From CAVOAK01 sp963664465 (GTDB taxonomy: Bacteria > Pseudomonadota > Alphaproteobacteria > UBA8366 > CAVOAK01), in assembly GCA_963664465.2 (NCBI GenBank), contig CAXXSU010000015.1, forward strand, positions 434,001-498,000: 64,000 bases of DNA, written 5' to 3'. Made by a program: the position numbers and the translations under genes. Below the pieces are notes generated by a model. It was given only the letters and a program-made list of their open reading frames with translations, had not been told where the DNA came from and made no database searches. This document shows, piece by piece, positions 53,668 through 62,046 of the stretch. Position 1 is the first letter of the stretch. Each line of letters begins with the position of its first letter.

Positions 53668-54531
53668 GTGCGCATAATTTCCTACCGCCGCAATGGAGAA
53701 GTCGGCATCGGCGTCATGGTCGACGACCAGCGTTTCGTCGCTCTTGCCAATGTCCAACCTGACTTACCGCACACACTGCGGGGACTTCTAGAGCTCGGCC
53801 CTGCCGGCCTCAAAGCCGCAGCCGCGGCGACAAGCGGCAAGGACGGCGATTCCACGCTCGACGAGGTTAGTCTCGATCCTGTCATTCCCGAACCTCCTGC
53901 CATCTGGTGCGTAGGCCTGAACTATGTATCGCATCGCGAGGAAACCGGATCGCCGGTATCCGAACAGCCGACATTTTTCCTCCGCATCGCCGCCAGCCAA
54001 GTTGGGCACGGGCAGCCGATGATTCGGCCAAAGGCTTCACAGATGTTCGATTACGAGGGCGAGCTCGCCGTCGTAATCGGCACCGGCGGCCGGCACATAA
54101 GCGAAGCCGAGGCCTTAGAGCACGTCGCGGGCTATGCGTGTTACAACGATGGCACGATTCGCGATTGGCAGCGTCATACCTCGCAATTTGGCCCGGGCAA
54201 AAATTTCAGCGCGACAGGCGGGTTCGGACCTTGGCTGACGACCGCAGACGAAGTTGGTAACCCCTACAGCCAGACACTGACGACACGCCTCAATGGCGAA
54301 GTCATGCAAAATGCTTCAATCGATCTGATGTTATTCAGAATTGAGAGGCTCATTGCCTACCTCTCAACCATGTACCCGTTGCGCCCCGGCGATGTGATTA
54401 GCACCGGAACGGCCGGCGGCGTCGGCTTCAGGCGGGACCCGCCGGTGTTTCTCAAGCCAGGGGATACGGTTAGCGTCGAGGTCAGCGGCGTCGGCACCCT
54501 CGTCAACCCGATTTCCGACGAGGCCCCCTAA
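53668..54531 (+). CDS. Fumarylacetoacetate hydrolase family protein
   Basis: A 287-residue protein starting at GTG 53668 with a GGAG site upstream. The FAH core is IWCVGLNYVSHREE near residue 78, PTFFLRIAASQVGHGQPMIRP, FDYEGELAVVIG (metal-binding Glu cluster) near 128, YACYNDGTIRDWQ near 155 and LRPGDVISTGTAGGVGF near 240. Members hydrolyse C-C bonds or decarboxylate or tautomerise oxo-acids in aromatic breakdown. It precedes a Rieske oxygenase and a VOC protein on the same strand. Confidence 0.9.
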   Translation: MRIISYRRNGEVGIGVMVDDQRFVALANVQPDLPHTLRGLLELGPAGLKAAAAATSGKDGDSTLDEVSLDPVIPEPPAIWCVGLNYVSHREETGSPVSEQPTFFLRIAASQVGHGQPMIRPKASQMFDYEGELAVVIGTGGRHISEAEALEHVAGYACYNDGTIRDWQRHTSQFGPGKNFSATGGFGPWLTTADEVGNPYSQTLTTRLNGEVMQNASIDLMLFRIERLIAYLSTMYPLRPGDVISTGTAGGVGFRRDPPVFLKPGDTVSVEVSGVGTLVNPISDEAP

Positions 54532-54540
54532 CGCCGAACC

Positions 54541-54645
54541 GTCCGGGCCGGAATCGTGCGAGCCGGAATCGTCCGAGCCGGAAGCCGGAATCGTCCGTCC
54601 GAGCCGGTCGGAATCGTCCGAGCCGGAATCGTCCGAGCCGGAATC
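54541..54645. repeat. 15-bp tandem repeat array, imperfect
   Basis: The unit GTCCGAGCCGGAATC repeats at 54541, 54556, 54616 and 54631 exactly or nearly so, with truncated and fused versions between 54571 and 54615. It begins 9 bases after the FAH stop codon. In the minus frame it encodes Pro-Ala-Arg-Thr-Ile repeats, but that frame has no start or support. No hairpins or spacers are present. Confidence 0.88.
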
Positions 54646-54781
54646 GTCGGTGGCAATGCTTCCATTTGCATGTGAATTGAAACAGAAAAATCCGAAATAG
54701 ACGACGGCGGTGCTACGTTAGAAAGCCCCGCGAAAGCACCGCGTTCACAGACGACGATTATTGGTATTCGGGAGGCCGGTC

Positions 54782-56143
54782 TTGAATAACTCGGAGCGAA
54801 TGAAGGGAAAAGGACAGCACGGCGGTTATTATACAAGCCGCGGGATCACGGAAGATGCGGAACTGACGCATGTCGGCCCGGGCACGCCGGGTGGCGAGTA
54901 TCTACGGCGCTTCTGGCAGCCGGTGGCGCTCTCTTCGGAGCTCGGCGAACTGCCGCTCAACGTGCGTATGCTGGGGGAGGACCTGGTGCTGTTCCGCACC
55001 CGCAAAGGCGAACTCGGCCTTTTGGAGCGGCACTGCTCGCATCGTGGCGCCTCATTGGAGTATGGCCTGCCTTCGGATCAGGGCATCGTCTGCTGCTACC
55101 ACGGCTGGCATTACGGCACCGATGGCAGCATCCTCGAAACGCCCAACGATCCGACTAGCAAAAATGCCGGTCGTCTCTATCACCCCGCCTATCGGACCCA
55201 CGAATATGAAGGCATCGTCTTCGCCTATATGGGGCCACCCGAGGATGTGCCCGAATTCCCGATCCTCGATACCTATGTCGAGCCCGACAACGAGATGGTT
55301 CCGTTCTCGCTCCATATGCCCTGCAATTGGCTGCAAGTAATCGAAAACTTCCAGGACCCGACGCATAGCGTTTTCCTGCACACGCGCGTATCTGGTGCGC
55401 AGTTCTCCCCCAACTGGGGCCAATTGCCGATCCATGAACATGTACGCACACCGCTTGGCATGTTGAGCGTCATATCACGAGGTTGGAAAGGCCGCGTCTG
55501 GGTACGCACGGGAGGCGAGATCATCCTGCCGAACATCAATCAGGCAACGGCCCTTTGGGAAACCGGTGAGGACGAGAAGTATTTCCAACGCGCGAGCCTA
55601 ACGCGCTGGATGCGAGCAATCGATGACGATCATACGCATGTCATCGGCTGGCGCCATTTCAACGATCGTGTCGACCCCGACCACAAGGGCGACAAGAACG
55701 CCGTCGGTAAGGACAAAATCGATTTTATCGGCCAGACCGAAATGGAAAGGCCATACGAGGAACGCCAGCGGATTCCTGGAGATTACGAGGCGATCGTCGG
55801 CCAGCGGCCGATTGCGATCCACGATCTGGAAAATCTGAACTCTGCCGACCGAGGCGTCGCCACCCTACGCAGCCTCGTGCGGCGCGGCATTAGGCAACTC
55901 GGCCGCGGCAAGCCGATCGCACCCCCGAAGCGAGATAAACGCGGCATCGTACCGACCTATAGCGCAGACACCGTCGTCACGCTGCCGGACAGCCTCGGCG
56001 AAGATCCGGAGATTATCCGTGCCGTCGGCGATCAAGTGGCCAAAATCAATATAGCCAGCGGCAAACAGGAGCCGGATCGCCGCCTGGCGTATTTTGGCAC
56101 GAAAGTTTCTGAGATTGCCTCCGAAATTACGAATATGGGCTAG
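54782..56143 (+). CDS. Rieske oxygenase of the phthalate 4,5-dioxygenase type
   Basis: A 453-residue protein; TTG 54782 is chosen for GGGAGG 6 bases upstream (ATG 54800 is alternative). It starts DAELTHVGPGTPGGEYLRRFWQPV, like the 51132-52571 gene. Rieske ligands are in HCSHRGASLEYG and CCYHGWHYGTDGS; iron His residues are in CNWLQVIENFQDPTHSVFLHTRVS. Paralogue of the gene at 51.1-52.6 kb. With FAH and VOC neighbours it may form an aromatic or cyclic-compound degradation unit. Confidence 0.9.
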   Translation: MNNSERMKGKGQHGGYYTSRGITEDAELTHVGPGTPGGEYLRRFWQPVALSSELGELPLNVRMLGEDLVLFRTRKGELGLLERHCSHRGASLEYGLPSDQGIVCCYHGWHYGTDGSILETPNDPTSKNAGRLYHPAYRTHEYEGIVFAYMGPPEDVPEFPILDTYVEPDNEMVPFSLHMPCNWLQVIENFQDPTHSVFLHTRVSGAQFSPNWGQLPIHEHVRTPLGMLSVISRGWKGRVWVRTGGEIILPNINQATALWETGEDEKYFQRASLTRWMRAIDDDHTHVIGWRHFNDRVDPDHKGDKNAVGKDKIDFIGQTEMERPYEERQRIPGDYEAIVGQRPIAIHDLENLNSADRGVATLRSLVRRGIRQLGRGKPIAPPKRDKRGIVPTYSADTVVTLPDSLGEDPEIIRAVGDQVAKINIASGKQEPDRRLAYFGTKVSEIASEITNMG

Positions 56144-56209
56144 GCATGCCGCTATCTGCTTCCCATCCATGCCCGCGCGGCTCGATACGGCTCGACTGGA
56201 GGATTAGAG

Positions 56210-56635
56210 ATGGAGTTTCACAAGGGCAGGCTGATCGATCACGTGCACCTCATCGTGAGCGATTTGACCGCGAGCAAACGTTTCTACCGGGCTGTTCTCG
56301 ACGTAATCGGCATACCCTTCGGCGGCGAAGACGAAGGGTATTTTTGGGCCGACGAACTATTCGTCAATCAAGGCGAGAGGCCGACCACGCATCTCCATCT
56401 CGCCTTTCAGGTCCATAGCCGTGAAACCGTCCACCGGTTCCATGACGTCGCGCTGGCCGTTGGCGGCCGCGACAACGGCGGTCCCGGCGAGCGTCGTTAT
56501 CACCCGGGTTACTATGCCGCCTTTGCGCTCGACCCCGACGATAATAACATCGAAGCTGTGTATCACGGACCGGCCCAGCGCTCCGCGGCATCGGTCATCC
56601 TGACGCCGGACCTAAAAGAACCGCATTTAAGATGA
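56210..56635 (+). CDS. VOC-superfamily (glyoxalase/extradiol dioxygenase-like) protein
   Basis: A 141-residue protein with GGAGG upstream. LIDHVHLIVSDLTASKRFYRAVLDVIGIPFGG starts a VOC domain with the first metal His; THLHLAFQVHSRETVHRFHDVALAVGG holds the second, and YYAAFALDPDDNNIEAVYHG provides the Glu. The single-domain length fits glyoxalase-like proteins rather than true extradiol dioxygenases. Located downstream of the Rieske gene with a 66-base gap. Confidence 0.86.
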   Translation: MEFHKGRLIDHVHLIVSDLTASKRFYRAVLDVIGIPFGGEDEGYFWADELFVNQGERPTTHLHLAFQVHSRETVHRFHDVALAVGGRDNGGPGERRYHPGYYAAFALDPDDNNIEAVYHGPAQRSAASVILTPDLKEPHLR

Positions 56636-56645
56636 AGTCCTTAAG

Positions 56646-56698
56646 TCCCGCCAAGTCTACTCCCGCCAAGTCTACTCCCGCCAAGTCTACTCCCGCCG
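56646..56698. repeat. 15-bp tandem repeat, 3.5 copies
   Basis: The unit TCCCGCCAAGTCTAC repeats exactly at 56646-56660, 56661-56675 and 56676-56690, plus a partial copy to 56698. It begins 11 bases after the VOC stop codon, the same type of position as the 54541 array, but with an unrelated sequence. Confidence 0.9.
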
Positions 56699-56736
56699 GT
56701 TGAAATTTACGCTCCTGATGCAGGGTCGCTTGTCCT

Positions 56737-58137
56737 CTAATCGACATCGAGCGTCGCAAGCGCGCCCAAGGTGATCGGCTTGACCGGCGGTCGCACGCGA
56801 AAGCGGCCGACCAATTCAACCTCAACGCCACGGGCGGCAGCGACGATATGCGATACGGCAGCGCCGCACTGCCTGCCTTGACACGGGCCCATGCCTGCGC
56901 GCGTGAATGCCTTCACTTGATTGGGCCCTTGACAACCGAGCGAGACCGCCTCGCGCAGCCGACCTGCAGTAACCTCCTCGCAACGGCAGATAACCGTATC
57001 GTCAACCGCATTATCCATTAGCGAGGCGGGCGGCGTGAACAGTGCTTCGAGAAACGGCCGGACGCGGATGTCGCGCTTTAGCGCTTGACGCACGGGGGCC
57101 GCCAAACGATCACGTTCCTCGGCGTCGATTAGGCCCAGCGAGCAGGCGGCCTGAAATGCCGCCAGCCGGCCTGAATATTCAGCAGCTCGTGCGCCGGCGA
57201 TTCCGCCGCAGTCTCCGGCAATTGCAACCCCATCGATGTTGGTCCCGCCCCATGCATCGGTCGATGGCCGCCAACAAAGCTGGCGCCGATCCCAGATTTC
57301 TTCCACGCCGAGCGCAGCCGCAAGATGGCCGTTCGGCACAACTCCGAAATGAACCATCAGTAGACCCGTATCCAACGTTTGCCGTTGGCTGCCAATATCG
57401 TACTCGACGGATGTGATTCGGTCGTCGCCGTTCGCTGAAATATTGGTAACGCCGGAAATGATCGGCACATCCGCCCGTCTCAATTCCGCTTTCAGCGCCC
57501 GCCCCTTTCCAATGTATCCGTCGGCGATCAACGCCAAAGGAAGATGGGGCAGCGCCTGCAGATAGCCAGCGCGCGGCGTCATGTCGAGCAGCGCCTGAAT
57601 GGCAACGCCGGCGTGAAGATATTGGCTGGCTACAAGAAGTAGGAGCGGTCCGCTCCCTGCCAGCACGACGCCGCCGCCAATCAACGTATCATCGGGCACC
57701 ATGCCCTCCTGCTTCAGGAGGACCTGTCCGGCGCCCGCCGTCATCACGCCAGGCAGCGTCCAACCGGGAAACGGCAGAGCCCGTTCCATACTCCCCGTGG
57801 CGATGACGATGAACTGTGCGTCGACAATGTCGGCACTACCGAATGAGATCACGCCGATCTGGCGCTCCGGCGTGACAGCCCAAACGTCGCTGTCGGACCG
57901 GTAACCGGCGGCGCTGGCCCGGAACGACTGGGCGAGCGCTGCACCGCGAGCATAGTCCTGGCCGAGAATGGCTTGATGCTCAGTGTCGGCGTTCTCGATT
58001 GCTCGGTAGATCTGTCCGCCTGGCGCCGACTGTTCGTCGAACAACTCAACCTGTACGCCCAACTCCGCCGCGGTTGTGGCGGTGGCAAGACCGGCCGGTC
58101 CACCGCCGATCACCGCGAGCGCACAGCGTTCGCTCAT
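56737..58137 (-). CDS. FAD-dependent oxidoreductase, HcnB/OoxA-like subunit
   Basis: A 466-residue protein from ATG 58137 (MSERCALAVIGGGPAGLATATTAAELG); the longer frame to 58266 is rejected since it overlaps the upstream gene. It has the FAD motif VIGGGPAGL, then GVQVELFDEQSAPGGQIYR, and a second nucleotide fold. The C-terminus has the BFD-like [2Fe-2S] cysteines in VICRCEEVTAGRLREAV and GMGPCQGRQCGAAV. This is the large flavoprotein of hydrogen-cyanide synthase or opine/D-nopaline oxidase-type three-subunit dehydrogenases. Confidence 0.9.
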   Translation of the reverse strand: MSERCALAVIGGGPAGLATATTAAELGVQVELFDEQSAPGGQIYRAIENADTEHQAILGQDYARGAALAQSFRASAAGYRSDSDVWAVTPERQIGVISFGSADIVDAQFIVIATGSMERALPFPGWTLPGVMTAGAGQVLLKQEGMVPDDTLIGGGVVLAGSGPLLLLVASQYLHAGVAIQALLDMTPRAGYLQALPHLPLALIADGYIGKGRALKAELRRADVPIISGVTNISANGDDRITSVEYDIGSQRQTLDTGLLMVHFGVVPNGHLAAALGVEEIWDRRQLCWRPSTDAWGGTNIDGVAIAGDCGGIAGARAAEYSGRLAAFQAACSLGLIDAEERDRLAAPVRQALKRDIRVRPFLEALFTPPASLMDNAVDDTVICRCEEVTAGRLREAVSLGCQGPNQVKAFTRAGMGPCQGRQCGAAVSHIVAAARGVEVELVGRFRVRPPVKPITLGALATLDVD

Positions 58138-58427
58138 GGCTTCAGCCCCGATGCACCCTCTTGTCGGCGGATCTTCATCCCCTCCTCGACCGTGACAAGA
58201 CACGCCTGACGGTTGTCTTCGCCGTCGATCTCCATCAGGCATTCGAAGCAAACGCCCATCATGCAATAGGGCGCTCGAGGCTCGCCGGAAACCGGTGTGG
58301 TGCGGCAGTGGCCCAAGTTCTTGAGCAGTATCGCCGCGGCGACGCTCGCGCCTTCCGGGACCGCGGCCTCGACATCGTCGATCGTCACCGTGACGGTCGG
58401 ACCCTCACGTAGCCGCTTGAACATCAA
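58134..58427 (-). CDS. Small [2Fe-2S] subunit, HcnA-like
   Basis: A 97-residue protein whose stop overlaps the ATG of the flavoprotein. VTVTIDDVEAAVPEGASVAAAIL and RAPYCMMGVCFECLMEIDGEDNRQAC contain the four cysteines of a plant-type ferredoxin cluster (C-x4-C-x2-C then a later C). It carries electrons between the two flavin subunits in HcnABC/Oox-like complexes. Confidence 0.9.
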   Translation of the reverse strand: MMFKRLREGPTVTVTIDDVEAAVPEGASVAAAILLKNLGHCRTTPVSGEPRAPYCMMGVCFECLMEIDGEDNRQACLVTVEEGMKIRRQEGASGLKP

Positions 58428-59538
58428 ATCGGTCCAACGAAAAGGGTTCTACGCCGGGGACCACATCTTCGCCGGCGATCCAGCCTGCGAGATGTTCGGC
58501 ATGAATGGCGGCCAACGTGACGCCGCTATGGCAGTTGACGACAAAGGCGTTCGGATAGTCCCGCGAACGCGAGTAAATGGAAAACGTGTCCTGCGGCATC
58601 GGACGCAAAGCGGCCCAAGAACGCACGAGCCGTGCCCGGGCAAGAAATGGGAATGTGCGAACGCCATTTGCCGCGATCTTGCGGAGACCTTGCAGGGTTG
58701 TGCCCTCGTCGAGCCCAACGTCTTCGCGGGTATCACCCAGCATCACCGTCCCCTCGCCGGTCTGGCGCATCAGACTGGTGGGGATCTCGAACACCGGGTT
58801 GAGCCGCTCGGTTACTAGGATCTGCCCGCGCAGCGGCTTTACGGGTACAGCCATGCCAATCATAGGTCCGAGCCAGGCGTTGGCGATGCCACCTGCCAAT
58901 ACGACGCAATTACAACCGATCTCATCGTCGCCGACTTTGAGGGCAAATCCATCAGCCTTAGGATTGATATCGAGGACGCGATGGTTTGGCAGATAGTGTC
59001 CGCCGAGATCCTGAAAGCTCTTGAGCAGAGCCTCGTGGAGCATCAACGAATTAACATGACCGTCGACAGCGCTAAACGAAGCACCGACGACATCGGGACC
59101 AAGTCCTGGCATGAGTTTGTCGAGCGCCGGCCGGTCGAGCATCTCGAATTCAACGCCAGGATTAAGGTTGGATGGCTCGGCCTCGGCCGCGACTTGCTCG
59201 AGTTTCGCCTGTTGCTCCGCCATCTCGTCGTCGGAAAAACATATATGGACCGCACCACGCTTGGAGTAGGCGGCATCGATTGCCGTGCGATCCTTGAGTT
59301 CGTCGGCAAATGCCGGCCACAGGTCGGCCGACGTGCGGGTCCAGCTCGCATATCGCGGCAGCCCTCCGCCCTTGCCGTGCACCCAAACCAGAGCGAAGTT
59401 GCCGCGCGCGGCACGAAAGGCTGCATCGCCCTCGTCGGCCACCGCGACGTTGATGCCACGCTTCGCGAGCCCGTAGGCGACAGCCATGCCGACCAGTCCG
59501 CCGCCAACGACGACACTATCGTATGCGCGCACGGTCAC
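58405..59538 (-). CDS. FAD-dependent amino-acid oxidase, HcnC/DadA-like subunit
   Basis: A 377-residue protein from ATG 59538. The FAD motif is VVVGGGLVGMAVAYGLAKRGINVAV. LWP, GNFALVWVHGKGGGLPRY, VKPLRGQILVTERLNPVFEIPTSLMRQT and the C-terminal FVVNCHSGVTLAAIHAEHLAGWIAG fit glycine oxidase/DadA-type proteins. It overlaps the HcnA-like start by 23 bases. The three genes would form one membrane-linked complex oxidising an amino acid or imino acid. Confidence 0.9.
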   Translation of the reverse strand: MTVRAYDSVVVGGGLVGMAVAYGLAKRGINVAVADEGDAAFRAARGNFALVWVHGKGGGLPRYASWTRTSADLWPAFADELKDRTAIDAAYSKRGAVHICFSDDEMAEQQAKLEQVAAEAEPSNLNPGVEFEMLDRPALDKLMPGLGPDVVGASFSAVDGHVNSLMLHEALLKSFQDLGGHYLPNHRVLDINPKADGFALKVGDDEIGCNCVVLAGGIANAWLGPMIGMAVPVKPLRGQILVTERLNPVFEIPTSLMRQTGEGTVMLGDTREDVGLDEGTTLQGLRKIAANGVRTFPFLARARLVRSWAALRPMPQDTFSIYSRSRDYPNAFVVNCHSGVTLAAIHAEHLAGWIAGEDVVPGVEPFSLDRFDVQAAT

Positions 59539-59594
59539 CTTTCCGCCAAAATCAAATGGACATCAAAGTTCGACCCAGGAGACGACAATACCGC

Positions 59595-60749
59595 TCAGGA
59601 AGCGCGGCGCAAACGCGGTGTTGGTTTCCTCTTGGGCGTCAACCTGTCTGCCAGATACTGGTAAATGTCCCAGACCGGGCCTTCGAGATCAGGCGGACCC
59701 AATGGACTTTGCGTCGCGAAACGCGACTGGAGCCCTCGCTGCAATGATTCCAGCTTCTCCCGGTCTTCCCGATTGATGGAGTTATAAAGATCCAACGCCG
59801 CCTTGATCGCCTTGCGCTTTGGCTTGGGATCGAAGGATGCATAGCCCCACCGCGTCACCACATGTTCCGCCGAGCGTGGCCGAAGACACATATATATGAC
59901 ACCGCTCGGCGTCAGCCCGACAACATGCGAGGGATAGATGCAATACATCATCGAGTAGCGCTTCTCCTCGTCGGTCACGTCCGCATGATAGGGCGTCCGC
60001 TGCGGAAAATTAGGATCGTAGTGAGACTTGTACCCGGTATAGCCCTCGCCGCCTGGGATCTTTTCGCAAAGCCGCGTTGGCGTGATCTTGTGCAGCGAGT
60101 CTAGATGCGTCACGCTCAGGTGATAGCCTTCCATGAAGTTCTCGTTCAGACACTTCCAGTTCGTATTCCAGACATCCTCGTGGACAAACTGGTGGACCAT
60201 CTGCTCGGCGTGATAGTTCCGCACATAGGGCTCAAGTCCCTTGAGACGCGGCGCAAGCGGCTTCGCTTTGCCATCCAGGTTGACATAGAGGAAACCGTGC
60301 CAGACTTCGGTCTTGAACTCCGGCAGCCGGCAGTTCTTGACGTCGAAGCCCTTGACCTGGTCCATGTAGGGCGCGCGCAGGAGCTGGCCGTCATTGGCGT
60401 AGGTCCAGGCGTGGTAGGGACAGACGAAATGCTTGGCCGTGCCTGTGCCCTCGAGGATCACCGAGGAGCGGTGGCGGCAGACGTTTGACAGCACGCGCAC
60501 CTTCTTGTCCTGGCCGCGCACGACGATCAGCGGCTCGTCGATCAGCTCGGTCGTGAAATAGTCGCCCGGTTTGGGGACTTCCTCGACCCGGCCGAGGCAG
60601 ACCCACTCCTTGCGGAAGATCTCCTCCCGCTCGAGCTCGAGAATCTCTGCAGAGGTATAAAACTCGTTCGGCAGCGTCCTTGCCTGGCGCAGGCCATCAC
60701 CTCTGACGCCAGCGAGTGCCTTCTGAATATCAGCGAGTGCAGTGCTCAT
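59595..60749 (-). CDS. Rieske oxygenase, GbcA/CntA-like (tandem copy 1)
   Basis: A 384-residue protein from ATG 60749. Rieske ligands CRHRSSVILEGTG and VCPYHAWTYANDG (near residues 90-118). NENFMEGYHLSVTH (near 210) holds the iron-binding His pair. It belongs with the two following genes to one paralogous trio on the same strand. Confidence 0.9.
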   Translation of the reverse strand: MSTALADIQKALAGVRGDGLRQARTLPNEFYTSAEILELEREEIFRKEWVCLGRVEEVPKPGDYFTTELIDEPLIVVRGQDKKVRVLSNVCRHRSSVILEGTGTAKHFVCPYHAWTYANDGQLLRAPYMDQVKGFDVKNCRLPEFKTEVWHGFLYVNLDGKAKPLAPRLKGLEPYVRNYHAEQMVHQFVHEDVWNTNWKCLNENFMEGYHLSVTHLDSLHKITPTRLCEKIPGGEGYTGYKSHYDPNFPQRTPYHADVTDEEKRYSMMYCIYPSHVVGLTPSGVIYMCLRPRSAEHVVTRWGYASFDPKPKRKAIKAALDLYNSINREDREKLESLQRGLQSRFATQSPLGPPDLEGPVWDIYQYLADRLTPKRKPTPRLRRAS

Positions 60750-60821
60750 CTTTAATTCTCCTCACCCTGGTCGGCTAACGCAGGATATCACGGCTAACCT
60801 TCGGCTAAAATGGCTGCGTCG

Positions 60822-61973
60822 TCATGACGCGCGCCTGAGTTGTGCGCTGCCTGCTTTCTCAGGTGTCAGCATCCGCGCCACATACTGATACAGGTCCCAA
60901 ACAGTGCCCTCTAAATCAGTCGGGCCAAGTCGGTTGGGCTCGATATAATGCGACTTCAGTCCACGGCGCATCCGATCGAGCTGTGCCCGGTCTTCGTCCA
61001 TCGTCTTGTTAAATCCTGCCGCCCGCACTTCCGGCGGTCGCGCAGGATCCAACTCATATGACGACAGAATGCAGCGGTTGGCTAGTTCACCGGCGCCCCG
61101 TGGCTGAAGGCACAACGAAGCAGACCCGTTCGAGGTGATGCCTACGACATGTGAGGGAAAGATCCAGAAAAACATGCTGAACCTTCTCTCCTCTGGCGTC
61201 ATGTCGGGGTGGTAGGGTTTGCGTTGCGGCGACTTGCGCGTGTAGTGCGCCTTGTAGCCCGTGTATCCCTCGCCCGGCGGGATCTTCTCGCAGAGCCGCG
61301 TCGGCGTAATATCGTAAAGGTCCTTACTGTGCACCGTGCTCAGGTGGTAGCCCTCCATGTAATTCTCGGCTAGGCACTTCCAGTTCGTCGACCAGATTTC
61401 TTCCTGGACGAGGCTAACCATCATGTCTTCAGGATGCCGGTTTTCCAGGTATGGCTCGAGACCCGTGAGTCTGGGAGCGAGCGGCTTCGCCTTGCCGTCC
61501 AGGTTCACATAGAGGAAACCGTGCCAGATTTCGGTCTTGAACTCCGGCAGCCGGCAGCCTTTGACATCGAAGCCCTTGACCTGGTCCATGTAGGGCGCGC
61601 GCAGAAGCTGGCCGTCATTGGCGTAGGTCCAGGCGTGGTAGGGACAGACGAAATGCTTGGCCGTGCCTGTGCCCTCGAGGATCACCGAGGAGCGGTGGCG
61701 GCAGACGTTTGACAGCACGCGTACCTTCTTGTCCTGGCCGCGCGCGACGATCAGCGGCTCATCGAGAAGCTGCGTCGTAAAGTAATCGCCACGCTCGGGA
61801 ATTTCCGCAACCCTGCCGACACAAATCCATTCCTTGCGGAAAATCTCCTCCTTCTCGAGTTCGAAAAACTCCTCCGAGCTGTAAAATTCAGGCGGCAACG
61901 ATCTTGCTTGGTCGGGTCCCAACTCGATGATGCCAGCCAGTGCATTTTTCAATCCGGCCGATGCAGCACCCAT
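60822..61973 (-). CDS. Rieske oxygenase, GbcA/CntA-like (tandem copy 2)
   Basis: A 383-residue protein from ATG 61973 (an extension upstream lacks similarity to its paralogues). Rieske ligands CRHRSSVILEGTG and VCPYHAWTYANDG; iron site AENYMEGYHLSTVHSK. The stretch from the Rieske ligands to GKAKPLAPRL is nearly identical in DNA to copy 1, whereas both ends are diverged. Confidence 0.9.
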   Translation of the reverse strand: MGAASAGLKNALAGIIELGPDQARSLPPEFYSSEEFFELEKEEIFRKEWICVGRVAEIPERGDYFTTQLLDEPLIVARGQDKKVRVLSNVCRHRSSVILEGTGTAKHFVCPYHAWTYANDGQLLRAPYMDQVKGFDVKGCRLPEFKTEIWHGFLYVNLDGKAKPLAPRLTGLEPYLENRHPEDMMVSLVQEEIWSTNWKCLAENYMEGYHLSTVHSKDLYDITPTRLCEKIPPGEGYTGYKAHYTRKSPQRKPYHPDMTPEERRFSMFFWIFPSHVVGITSNGSASLCLQPRGAGELANRCILSSYELDPARPPEVRAAGFNKTMDEDRAQLDRMRRGLKSHYIEPNRLGPTDLEGTVWDLYQYVARMLTPEKAGSAQLRRAS

Positions 61974-62046
61974 TCTTAATCCTCCAATATCGCCTGTCTC
62001 ACACAGGCAACGAGACAATGTTCAGATCGCGTAAGGATCCTGGATG

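Noticed and set aside
54541..54645. Possible CRISPR-like repeat
   Set aside because: Direct imperfect 15-bp repeats without spacers; no palindrome.
54528..54836. Minus-strand frame with Pro-Ala-Arg-Thr-Ile repeats
   Set aside because: It is the translation of the 15-bp tandem array; the rest has no family resemblance and it overlaps the start of a clear Rieske gene.
56737..58266. 509-residue version of the HcnB-like protein
   Set aside because: The extra 43 N-terminal residues are translated from the overlapping [2Fe-2S] gene; the family start is MSERCALAVIGGGPAG at 58137.
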